DNA of 64,000 nt from Leptolinea sp964446955. GTDB lineage: Bacteria > Chloroflexota > Anaerolineae > Anaerolineales > Anaerolineaceae. Under the pieces are notes generated by a model. It was not told where the DNA came from. It did no database searches and was given only the letters and a program-made list of their open reading frames with translations. Positions 44,833 through 52,317 of this stretch are shown piece after piece. The first letter of the stretch is position 1, and each line of letters begins with the position of its first letter. A program made the translations under genes and the position numbers. The DNA lies in assembly GCA_964446955.1 (NCBI GenBank), contig CAYUQJ010000009.1, positions 1-64,000 on the forward strand, given 5' to 3'.

Positions 44833-44863
44833 GCCCTCTCCCAACCAGGAGGGGGCTTTTTTT
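44833..44863 (+). terminator. Intrinsic terminator after surface-protein gene 2
   Basis: GCCCTCTCC and GGAGGGGGC form a 9-bp stem (44833-44841 with 44848-44856, one T-G pair) with a 6-base loop and seven following T. Confidence 0.88.
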
Positions 44864-44905
44864 CGTTTTCAGATAACACAAAGGATTTCTTACACCTTCC
44901 GTCAG

Positions 44906-44933
44906 TTGACACGCTCCCTTTCTACGATACAAT
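44906..44933 (+). promoter_or_regulatory. Promoter of surface-protein gene 3
   Basis: A perfect TTGACA (44906-44911), a 16-base spacer and TACAAT (44928-44933); the predicted start is near 44940, 33 bases before the ATG at 44973. Each of the three paralogues thus has its own promoter. Confidence 0.72.
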
Positions 44934-44972
44934 GAAGTCTAAGCGAAGTAGTCAGCCATTACGAGGGATGCG

Positions 44973-46676
44973 ATGAAAATAAAGTTCTGGGACATACTGG
45001 CTTCACTGGTCATGCTGGCCGGTCTGGGATTGGCCGTGATCTTCATGAATATCTTTGTCAATCCGCAAACCTTCCTCAACCCATTCCCGCCGCCCACAGC
45101 CACTCCAACCTTCGATCCGAACACGCCCACGGCACCGTCATTACCGGAATTGTGGACTGTTACACCCGAAACCCCGGGCGTTCCTTCCCTGACCAGCATT
45201 TACACCAATGAGCAATTAACAGCCATCGCCTCGCAGTACGTACTGCCAACCCGTACGATCAATCCATACACCTTTGCCACTTATACCCGCACACCCAACT
45301 ACGCCCTGACGGCGTATTTCTCTTTCCGTACACCCACCCGGACGATCACCCCGTCCGGGGATACCACACCCCCGACCGACCCCGGTATCCCCAACACCTC
45401 ATCACCCACGACAGATTCCACGCCAACCTGGTACTGGAACGGATCCGTCGATTCGGGCACCGGTCTGAACTACTATCAACTCACCTGGGGCGGTGATATT
45501 GACTGCAACAACACGGTTTATGTCACCTCCAATAACAGCTGGACAGCTCCGGCCATCACGTCTAACAGTATTTATTACATTTGCGTTCGCGCCCGCGACC
45601 GGGCGGGTAATTATTCCAACTGGGTGGGACCTTCCGGCTTCTTCTACTCCGGTCCGGTCGGACCGGCCACGGCCACCTTTACAGTAACCCGGACGCCGAC
45701 ACGTACGTCAACCAGTACGGCCACACTCGTCCCCACATCCACCTTTACCGGGATGCCGACTTCCACCGTGACATCCACGGCCACGCATACTCTGATACCA
45801 CCAACGGCTACCGATACATTGATACCACCCACGTTAACCTTTACCCTGGTACCACCGACGGCTACTGATACGCTTCCGCCACCACCCACTATGACCGACA
45901 CGCTTGCGCCGCCGCCCACCATGACCGATACGCTCGCGCCGCCGCCCACCATGACCGACACGCTCGCGCCGCCGCCCACCATGACCGACACGCTCGCGCC
46001 GCCGCCCACCATGACTGACACGCTCGCGCCGCCGCCTACCATGACCGACACGCTCGCGCCGCCGCCTACCATGACTGACACGCTCGTTCCAGTCGCTACA
46101 GCCACAGATACGCTCGTGCCTGTCCCGACCGCCACAGACACTCTTGTACCTGGCCCAACTTCATTCACCATCTCCGGCAATACCGGTGTCGGACCGACCG
46201 CCACACCATCGGGTGAACCGGTGGCAGGAGTGTATATCACGACCACCGGCGATCCGGGTGCGGTTGTCACACAACCGGATGGCTATGGCAATTACTCTGT
46301 GGTTGTTCCGGCCAACTGGTCCGGCAAGATCAGCCCGTCACGTTACGGGTACCAGTTCTCACCGGCCAGTTACTCCTACGCCAATGTGAACGCGGATATA
46401 ACGGATCAAAACTTCTCATCAGCCGAAGTGGCATTCCCCTTCATCATTTCCGGCAATGTGGGAGCCGTCCCCGGCGCCACGGTTGTCGCGGATAACGGCG
46501 CGGTTGTCATTACGCAACCGGTGATGGATGGCAATTATCAGGTGGCCGTCTACGGCGGCTGGTCAGGCTCCATATCTGTCACACATCCCACATGCACCTA
46601 CTCACCTCCACAGTATGACTACCCGCCTGTTGGAGACAATCTGGCAGACCAGAATTTCAACCCGGCCTGTCCATAA
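44973..46676 (+). CDS. Membrane-anchored surface protein, paralogue 3, with T/P repeat stalk
   Basis: The 567-residue protein has an N-terminal membrane helix (about 8-28) with KFWDILASLVMLAGLG, LNPFPPPTA, a Cys-paired Fn3-like domain ending YSNWVGPSGFFYSG, then a long Thr/Pro stalk with seven ten-residue units like TDTLAPPPTM, and two β-domains of carboxypeptidase-regulatory/Cna-B type (PVAGVYITTTGDPGAV). Its architecture suggests a rod that lifts binding domains away from the surface. Confidence 0.82.
   Translation: MKIKFWDILASLVMLAGLGLAVIFMNIFVNPQTFLNPFPPPTATPTFDPNTPTAPSLPELWTVTPETPGVPSLTSIYTNEQLTAIASQYVLPTRTINPYTFATYTRTPNYALTAYFSFRTPTRTITPSGDTTPPTDPGIPNTSSPTTDSTPTWYWNGSVDSGTGLNYYQLTWGGDIDCNNTVYVTSNNSWTAPAITSNSIYYICVRARDRAGNYSNWVGPSGFFYSGPVGPATATFTVTRTPTRTSTSTATLVPTSTFTGMPTSTVTSTATHTLIPPTATDTLIPPTLTFTLVPPTATDTLPPPPTMTDTLAPPPTMTDTLAPPPTMTDTLAPPPTMTDTLAPPPTMTDTLAPPPTMTDTLAPPPTMTDTLVPVATATDTLVPVPTATDTLVPGPTSFTISGNTGVGPTATPSGEPVAGVYITTTGDPGAVVTQPDGYGNYSVVVPANWSGKISPSRYGYQFSPASYSYANVNADITDQNFSSAEVAFPFIISGNVGAVPGATVVADNGAVVITQPVMDGNYQVAVYGGWSGSISVTHPTCTYSPPQYDYPPVGDNLADQNFNPACP
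45871..46080. repeat. 30-bp tandem repeat, seven units, inside surface-protein gene 3
   Basis: Seven consecutive 30-bp units begin at 45871 with core cgctcgcgccgccgcc and encode DTLAPPPTMT. Unit 1 is the most diverged; units 2-7 differ at only one or two positions, mostly silent. The period preserves the frame, so copy-number change would alter stalk length without breaking the gene. Confidence 0.92.
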
Positions 46677-46694
46677 GGAGTATTTTCCGCATAA

Positions 46695-46729
46695 AAACAT
46701 CCCTGCTTTTTGAGCAGGGATGTTTCTTT
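46695..46729 (+). terminator. Intrinsic terminator after surface-protein gene 3
   Basis: A perfect 13-bp stem AAACATCCCTGCT/AGCAGGGATGTTT (46695-46707, 46713-46725) with a 5-base loop, then CTTT. Confidence 0.85.
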
Positions 46730-46781
46730 ACACTGAACCACCAGAATCAAAATACGATACAATTATCCGGAGGAGGCTGCC

Positions 46782-47102
46782 ATGAAAGAACCCATCACCC
46801 CGGAAGTGTTCTCCCATCTGGTTGACCTGGCCGCGTTGGAACTGGAACCAACCCAGTCAGAATACCTGCGATTGCAATTGAATCATCAGTTAAAAGCCAT
46901 ACAGGAGCTGGAAGCCATTCCTCTTGAAAGCGGCCTCGAAATTACCGCGCATGGCGTCCCCTACACAGTGGAAAACAGCGCCGTTCCCAGGGAAGATACG
47001 TGGAAACCCTATCCGGAACCCGGCGAGATCATCCGTCAGGCACCTGCCACAGACGGCGGGTACATTGTCGTCCCTGAAATCCCTCATATCACATTAAAAT
47101 GA
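46782..47102 (+). CDS. gatC: Asp/Glu-tRNA amidotransferase subunit C
   Basis: The 106-residue GatC bridges GatA and GatB in the enzyme that turns misacylated Glu-tRNA(Gln) or Asp-tRNA(Asn) into the correct amide form. The N-terminal helix (TPEVFSHLVDLAALELE) and the C-terminal YIVVPEI segment are typical. A very strong GGAGGAGG site precedes the ATG. It overlaps gatA by four bases. A TACAAT box lies at 46758-46763. Confidence 0.92.
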   Translation: MKEPITPEVFSHLVDLAALELEPTQSEYLRLQLNHQLKAIQELEAIPLESGLEITAHGVPYTVENSAVPREDTWKPYPEPGEIIRQAPATDGGYIVVPEIPHITLK

Positions 47103-48706
47103 CCATGAACCCTTGCGACCTCTCAGCAGTAGAATTGGGAAAATTGTTACGGCGGAAGGAAATTTCCGCCGTTGAAATACTGGAATCATCGTTAAAACGC
47201 ATTGAACAGGTGGACGGCCGTCCGGGGAGTCTCAACCCCGGAACGATCTCCGAGGAAGACAAAAAGCGTGTTCACGCGTTCATCACCCTGACAGCCGAAC
47301 GCGCGCGTGAACAGGCGCAGGCTGTGGATAAAAAGATAAAATCCGGGGATGATCCCGGTCCACTGGCGGGTATCCCGCTGACGGTGAAGGATATCTTCGT
47401 TCAAAAAGGCACGCCATCCACCGCCGCGTCGAAGATCCTGGCCAACTTCATCTCGCCTTACACCGCCACCCCGGTTGCCCGGCTGGAAAACGCCGGGGCA
47501 GTCACCCTTGGGAAAGTCAACCTGGATGAATTCACTTACGGATCATCCAATGAATCATCCGCGTTCCAACCCAGCACCCGCAACCCGTGGGATCCCCGCA
47601 CTGTGCCGGGTGGATCATCCGGCGGCAGTGCCGCTTCTGTGGCCGCGGGTGAAGCCGTACTTTCGCTGGGAACCGACACGGCCGGGTCCATCCGTCAGCC
47701 GGCCGCCTTTTGCGGCGTGGTGGGCGTCAAACCAACCTATGGACGGGTCTCCCGCTACGGGTTGATCGCCTTCGCCAGTTCACTGGATTGCCCGGGTCCG
47801 GTTGCCCGGTCTGTGGAAGACGCCGCGCTGATGCTTAAAGTCATCGCAGGGGCTGACCCGGCCGATGACACAGCCGCCACCATCCCGGTACCGGATTACA
47901 CGGCGGAACTGGAAAAAGGTGTCAAGGGATTGCGCATTGGCCTGTCACCGGATTATTTCCGAATTACGTATCCTGATCCCGCCACCGGTGAGCTACGGAT
48001 GCAGCCCATCTCTCCAGAGATCGAAACCGCCGTGCGCCGTGCCGCCGCCCTGTTGAAAGATATGGGCGCTGAGATCATTGAAGATGTACCCATGCCAAAT
48101 ACCCGTTATGGTATTCCGGCTTATTTTGTCATCAGCCGGGTGGAAGCCGCGTCCAACCTGCACCGTTATGATGGTGTCAAATACGGTTTTCGCACTCCCG
48201 AAACCACCCACGAGTTGCGCGACCTGTACAAAAAGACCCGCGCGCAGGGATTTGGCCCACAGCCCAAGTTGCGTATTCTGATGGGTATGTACGTCTCCGC
48301 CGCCCAGTACAGCGAGCAATATTACAACCGGGCGCTTAAAGTCCGCACCATCATCCGTCGTGACTTCGATGAGGTGTTCGATAAAAACGGGAAATACAAA
48401 CTGGACGCACTGTTGACACCCACGACTCCAACCACTGCCTTTGACATGGGGGCTGTGTACGGCGATTCCGTACTCATGCAGTACGCCGACCAGTTGACCG
48501 TGCCTGCCAACCACGCCGGAATACCCGGTTTGTCTGTCCCGGCCGGGCTTGATTCAAAAATGCTGCCCATTGGAATTCAATTGCTGGGGGCTGACTATAC
48601 CGAATCTGTCCTATTCCGCATTGGCCGGGCATATGAAATGGCTACGGCCGGAGATGCCTGGCGTGTCGAAAAACCATCCGTGCTGGCCGGTCTGGCGGCA
48701 GAGTAG
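47099..48706 (+). CDS. gatA: Asp/Glu-tRNA amidotransferase subunit A
   Basis: The 535-residue amidase releases ammonia from glutamine. The amidase signature GGSSGGSAASVAAGEAVLSLGTDTAGSIR (about residues 172-200) contains the catalytic Ser-cisSer-Lys set with GVKPTYGRVSRYGLIAFASS following. Length and motifs are normal. The ATG overlaps the gatC stop (ATGA); a second ATG three codons in is possible. Confidence 0.95.
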   Translation: MTMNPCDLSAVELGKLLRRKEISAVEILESSLKRIEQVDGRPGSLNPGTISEEDKKRVHAFITLTAERAREQAQAVDKKIKSGDDPGPLAGIPLTVKDIFVQKGTPSTAASKILANFISPYTATPVARLENAGAVTLGKVNLDEFTYGSSNESSAFQPSTRNPWDPRTVPGGSSGGSAASVAAGEAVLSLGTDTAGSIRQPAAFCGVVGVKPTYGRVSRYGLIAFASSLDCPGPVARSVEDAALMLKVIAGADPADDTAATIPVPDYTAELEKGVKGLRIGLSPDYFRITYPDPATGELRMQPISPEIETAVRRAAALLKDMGAEIIEDVPMPNTRYGIPAYFVISRVEAASNLHRYDGVKYGFRTPETTHELRDLYKKTRAQGFGPQPKLRILMGMYVSAAQYSEQYYNRALKVRTIIRRDFDEVFDKNGKYKLDALLTPTTPTTAFDMGAVYGDSVLMQYADQLTVPANHAGIPGLSVPAGLDSKMLPIGIQLLGADYTESVLFRIGRAYEMATAGDAWRVEKPSVLAGLAAE

Positions 48707-48715
48707 AAGGTGAAC

Positions 48716-50164
48716 ATGACCGAATACGAAGCCATCATCGGGTTGGAAACCCATATCCAGCTCAACACCACAACAAAGATCTTCTGCTCCTGCAAAGCGG
48801 ACTCATGGTTTGACCCGCCCAACACGAACATCTGCCCGGTATGCACCGGCCTTCCCGGCTCACTGCCTACCCTGAATAAAGCTGTTGTTGAAAAAGCAGT
48901 CTTGCTGGCCAAAGCCATGCATGCCAATCTACTGCCGCTTTCCTATTTCGCCCGCAAGAATTACTTCTACCCCGATCTGCCCAAGGGATACCAGATCTCG
49001 CAGTATGACAAACCCATTGCCCTGGGCGGGTATCTCGATATGCCCATGAATCCGGCAGACGGACAGGCTTACGTGCGCCATGTGACCATTGACAACATGC
49101 ACCTGGAAGAGGATGCCGGCAAGACCCGCAACGAACCCGGACGGCGTTTGATCGATTTCAACCGCTGCGGAGTCCCGCTCATTGAGATGGTCACCGGTCC
49201 CGATCTGCGTTCGGCCGATGAAGCCGCGCAATATCTCATCCGGTTACGCCAGTTGCTGCGCTGGCTGGGTATATCAGAAGCTGACATGGAAAAAGCCCAC
49301 CTGCGCTGCGATGCCAATGTATCCATCCGTCCAAAAGGCGCCACCCACTTAAACCCCAAAACCGAGATCAAGAACGTCAACTCGATCGACGCTGTCAAGG
49401 AAGCCATTGGCAAGGAGATCGAACGGCAGATCAAGGAAGTGGACGCCGGCCACCGGATCGAAACGTGGACCTTGGAATGGGACGAGGATGCCGGTGTACT
49501 GCGAAAGATGCGCTCCAAAGAAACAGAAGCCGATTACCGCTACTTCCGAGAACCGGATCTGCTGGCCATTCGCATGACGGATGAATGGCGCGATTCCATC
49601 CTTAAAGATTATCCCGAACTGCCGTTGGAGCGCCGTGCCCGCTTTATTCAGGAATATGGTCTCCCGGAATACGATTCGGAGATTCTGACGGGCGAACGGT
49701 CTCTATCCGATTACTTTGAATCAACGGTCGGGGCATACAAGGGAGACGCGAAACGGGTTTCCAATTGGATCATGAACGATGTTTTGCGCATGGTCAATGA
49801 AGCCGGCAAGCCGGCCTATGAATTAAAACTTACCCCGGCATTCCTGGCTGAGATCATCAAACTGGTTGACGCGGGAACGGTGAACACATCCACAGGGAAG
49901 AGCCTGCTGGCCAAAGTGGAATCCACCGGTTTTGCCCCGGGAAAAATTGTGGAAGATGAAGGCCTGGCACAGGTGAGCGATGATAGCGCCATCCGGTCGG
50001 TATGTGAAAAAATCATGTCTGCCAGCCCCAACGAGACAGCCTCGTACAAAGCAGGAAAAGTCACACTCATCGGTTGGTTTGTGGGTCAGGTGATGAAGGA
50101 AATGCGCGGCAAGGCCGATCCGCAGATAGCCCGTAAGATCATGGAAGAAATGCTTTCAAAATAG
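48716..50164 (+). CDS. gatB: Asp/Glu-tRNA amidotransferase subunit B
   Basis: The 482-residue GatB binds the misacylated tRNA and activates it with ATP. YEAIIGLETHIQL, FCSC..CPVCTGLPGSLP and KNYFYPDLPKGYQISQYD are conserved, and the C-terminal YqeY-like tail is present. Cysteines CSC and CPVC likely bind zinc. The ATG at 48716 has an AGAAGG site five bases upstream; a GTG at 48710 overlaps that site and is rejected. Confidence 0.95.
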   Translation: MTEYEAIIGLETHIQLNTTTKIFCSCKADSWFDPPNTNICPVCTGLPGSLPTLNKAVVEKAVLLAKAMHANLLPLSYFARKNYFYPDLPKGYQISQYDKPIALGGYLDMPMNPADGQAYVRHVTIDNMHLEEDAGKTRNEPGRRLIDFNRCGVPLIEMVTGPDLRSADEAAQYLIRLRQLLRWLGISEADMEKAHLRCDANVSIRPKGATHLNPKTEIKNVNSIDAVKEAIGKEIERQIKEVDAGHRIETWTLEWDEDAGVLRKMRSKETEADYRYFREPDLLAIRMTDEWRDSILKDYPELPLERRARFIQEYGLPEYDSEILTGERSLSDYFESTVGAYKGDAKRVSNWIMNDVLRMVNEAGKPAYELKLTPAFLAEIIKLVDAGTVNTSTGKSLLAKVESTGFAPGKIVEDEGLAQVSDDSAIRSVCEKIMSASPNETASYKAGKVTLIGWFVGQVMKEMRGKADPQIARKIMEEMLSK

Positions 50165-50205
50165 TATTACGGGAAATTGTTTACAGCTATCGAAATTCTA
50201 AATTG

Positions 50206-50242
50206 AAACCCTGAAGGTTTTCAAAAACCTTCAGGGTTTTTT
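50206..50242 (+). terminator. Intrinsic terminator after gatCAB
   Basis: AAACCCTGAAGGTTTT and its complement (50206-50221, 50224-50239) form a long stem with a very tight turn, followed by TTT. Confidence 0.88.
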
Positions 50243-50264
50243 AAATTGATTTTCCAAACATACC

Positions 50265-50312
50265 TTGACATGCGATATATCGTCTGATATTATATCGTCA
50301 TGCGTTATAACG
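50265..50312 (+). promoter_or_regulatory. padR promoter with two palindromic operators
   Basis: A near-perfect promoter, TTGACA (50265-50270), 17 bases, TATTAT (50288-50293). Two perfect 10-bp palindromes flank the -10 box: CGATATATCG (50273-50282) in the spacer and CGTTATAACG (50303-50312) after the start. Both are preceded by CATG and lie exactly 30 bp apart, three helical turns. They are a likely binding site of the adjacent PadR regulator. Confidence 0.8.
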
Positions 50313-50322
50313 AGGAGCGAGT

Positions 50323-50652
50323 ATGATAGAAAAACAAATTCAAAAATACCTGCCGCTGTCCGAATCAACCTATTACATTCTTCTTTCCCTGGTTGAACCG
50401 CGGCACGGATATGGTGTGATGCAGCACGTGGAAACAATCAGCCGCAAGTCCGTATCGATAGGACCTGGAACATTGTACGGAGCTTTTTCGAATCTGGAAA
50501 AAGCCGGGCTGATACGCGCCGCCGGCGAAGAAGACCGGCGTAAGTATTACGTGCTTACAGATCTGGGACGAAACGTACTGGCAGAACAAATTCGCCGCCT
50601 TCAGATTATGGCTGAAAATGGCGGTGAGGTCATACCCCTGTTGGAGAAATGA
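50323..50652 (+). CDS. PadR family transcriptional regulator
   Basis: The 109-residue winged-helix protein has STYYILLSLVEPRHGYGVMQHVE, SIGPGTLYGAFSNLEKAGLI and a C-terminal dimer helix. PadR proteins usually repress their own operon until a ligand binds. The GAGGAG site lies just after the second palindrome. It overlaps the next gene by four bases (ATGA). Confidence 0.92.
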   Translation: MIEKQIQKYLPLSESTYYILLSLVEPRHGYGVMQHVETISRKSVSIGPGTLYGAFSNLEKAGLIRAAGEEDRRKYYVLTDLGRNVLAEQIRRLQIMAENGGEVIPLLEK

Positions 50653-51191
50653 GAGTAATTAACATGAGCACACAAGAAAAAACCTTTCGGAAATTCCGTT
50701 TCTACTGGGCCTGGGAGGATGACCACGAAGAGAACTGGCTGCGGGAAATGTCACTACAGGGAAACCACATGAAAAAAGTGATCTTCCCGGGCATTTATAC
50801 CTTTGAGATGGGAAAGCCAAAAGATTATGTCTATCGTCTAGATTACGCACCGGAAAATTTTAATGACAATTATTTAAACCTTTTCCGTGACGCGGGTTGG
50901 AGCTATCTGGGTAATCTGAACTACTGGCAGTACTTCCGAAAAGAAGTCCTCGGCAATGACGTGCCTGAAATTTTCACAGACAATGATTCAAAAGCAAAGA
51001 AATACCGTCAGTTGATCGCCATGTTATCCGCCCTGCTGCCATTGATGCTAATCAATGTCATTAATTGTGGCAGCCGTGCTGATCAACCCTTTTGGCTCGG
51101 GTTGACCATCTTCTTTTTCATTTTTCTGGTTATGTTTGTTATCGGAATCATCAAGCTGCTGAAACGGGTCAATCAACTGAAGCAACTATGA
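50649..51191 (+). CDS. DUF2812 membrane protein
   Basis: The 180-residue protein has a soluble N-terminal part (residues 1-115) with EENWLREMSLQGNHMKK and DAGWSYLGNLNYWQYF, then two membrane helices (about 120-140 and 148-170). DUF2812 genes regularly follow padR genes. Its function is not known. The start is the ATG overlapping padR; an internal ATG at 50664 is possible. Confidence 0.82.
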   Translation: MRVINMSTQEKTFRKFRFYWAWEDDHEENWLREMSLQGNHMKKVIFPGIYTFEMGKPKDYVYRLDYAPENFNDNYLNLFRDAGWSYLGNLNYWQYFRKEVLGNDVPEIFTDNDSKAKKYRQLIAMLSALLPLMLINVINCGSRADQPFWLGLTIFFFIFLVMFVIGIIKLLKRVNQLKQL

Positions 51192-51229
51192 TTCTTGCAG
51201 ATCGCGTCAATTTCGCTGGATGTGAGCAA

Positions 51230-51263
51230 CAAAGGCGGGCAATCAAACCCGCCTTTGGATTTT
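51230..51263. terminator. Stem-loop between convergent DUF2812 and UroD-like genes
   Basis: CAAAGGCGGG/CCCGCCTTTG (51230-51239, 51248-51257) with an 8-base loop. On the plus strand it is followed by GGATTTTAAT and on the minus strand by CTCACATC, so T-runs are weak; probably a bidirectional or attenuating stem. Confidence 0.6.
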
Positions 51264-51270
51264 AATGGGT

Positions 51271-52212
51271 CTATCCATGCCAGTTATGCGCGGTATCAAT
51301 CGCCGTTTTCAGGTTATCCCAGTTGGTATCCGCGGGAACCGTGCAATCCGCCCCGAGGATGAAGCGGTCAGGGGCATCTTTAAGTACAGCTTCTGCCGCC
51401 GCTTTTACCTCATCCGTGCTGCCTTTTGCCAGAATACCCAATCGGTCAAGGCCGCCCATAAAGGGTCGGTTAAATAGACTCGCGGCGTCTCTTGGCGTGA
51501 TCTTTCCACCGGTCAATTCCAGACTGGCATTCACTACCTGCCCGGGATAATCGGCATACTGCTCAATACTGCTGTACGGCAGTTGATAATCACAAACATG
51601 CAGGATGCTGAAAGGGCATGTCCGGTTTATCTCTTCCATAACTTCAAGGTCAAACGGCCGTATACAGGTTTCAAAACTGTCCGGATCAGAAAAACGGGAG
51701 GCTTCACCACCCTGGGTGGACATATAAAAGCCATCCAACCCCAGCTTTATGCATTCTTTCACAAACCGCATCACGCTGTTGGTGATGGTTCGCATACCGG
51801 TTTTAACTTTCTCCGGTTCTTCCATGATATGACGGGTTATCGTGTCATAACTCGTGGTCTGCGCGGCGAACATAAACGGAGAATAGAGGGTCAGAATGAC
51901 CATAGCCTCTTCTTTTGCCGCCTTTACCAGACCCTCAACCACCCCCAATGGATCGGCATAAAAATCCAAACCATATTCCGGCATTTTTAACCAATCATCC
52001 GGCGTTTTGATCTCATCGATCGGAGGAAATTTCCGTTCATACTGTATCTTTACAAAATCCATCCCGGTATAACGGAAAAACTCCAGGTGTTTTTCCACGG
52101 CTGCCCGTCCGGAGCGGCAGGATGGATCAAAATGCAAAAAGAATCCCGCCGGAATACAGGCAGGTCTGGACCCCGGATCCAGCAGGCTGAAAATGACATC
52201 CCGTTTGTTCAT
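51271..52212 (-). CDS. Uroporphyrinogen decarboxylase-fold protein (not HemE)
   Basis: The 313-residue protein has a UroD-type barrel (CIPAGFFLHFDPSCRSG, MSTQGGEASRFSDPDSFE, CDYQLPYSSI, GGLDRLGILAKGS). It is shorter than HemE, lacks clear haem-pathway neighbours, and is closer to UroD-like corrinoid-dependent methyltransferases. It may act in one-carbon or corrinoid chemistry. A GGGAGG site precedes the ATG and a TATAAT lies at 52243-52248 (minus strand). Confidence 0.72.
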   Translation of the reverse strand: MNKRDVIFSLLDPGSRPACIPAGFFLHFDPSCRSGRAAVEKHLEFFRYTGMDFVKIQYERKFPPIDEIKTPDDWLKMPEYGLDFYADPLGVVEGLVKAAKEEAMVILTLYSPFMFAAQTTSYDTITRHIMEEPEKVKTGMRTITNSVMRFVKECIKLGLDGFYMSTQGGEASRFSDPDSFETCIRPFDLEVMEEINRTCPFSILHVCDYQLPYSSIEQYADYPGQVVNASLELTGGKITPRDAASLFNRPFMGGLDRLGILAKGSTDEVKAAAEAVLKDAPDRFILGADCTVPADTNWDNLKTAIDTAHNWHG

Positions 52213-52317
52213 GGCAACCTCCCATATTATGGAAACAAATAAATTATAGATGGTTGAATGGCACTACGGAGAGAAACACAACTTTTTCGGTGATCTAAAA
52301 CCGCCGGGTATTCCACA

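Noticed and set aside
45644..46270. Antisense frame of 208 codons with Val/Gly/Ser repeats
   Set aside because: It is a shadow of the 30-bp repeat in surface-protein gene 3; the repetition follows from the sense strand.
47993..48514. Antisense frame of 173 codons in gatA
   Set aside because: gatA is unmistakable on the other strand; the antisense product has no family features.
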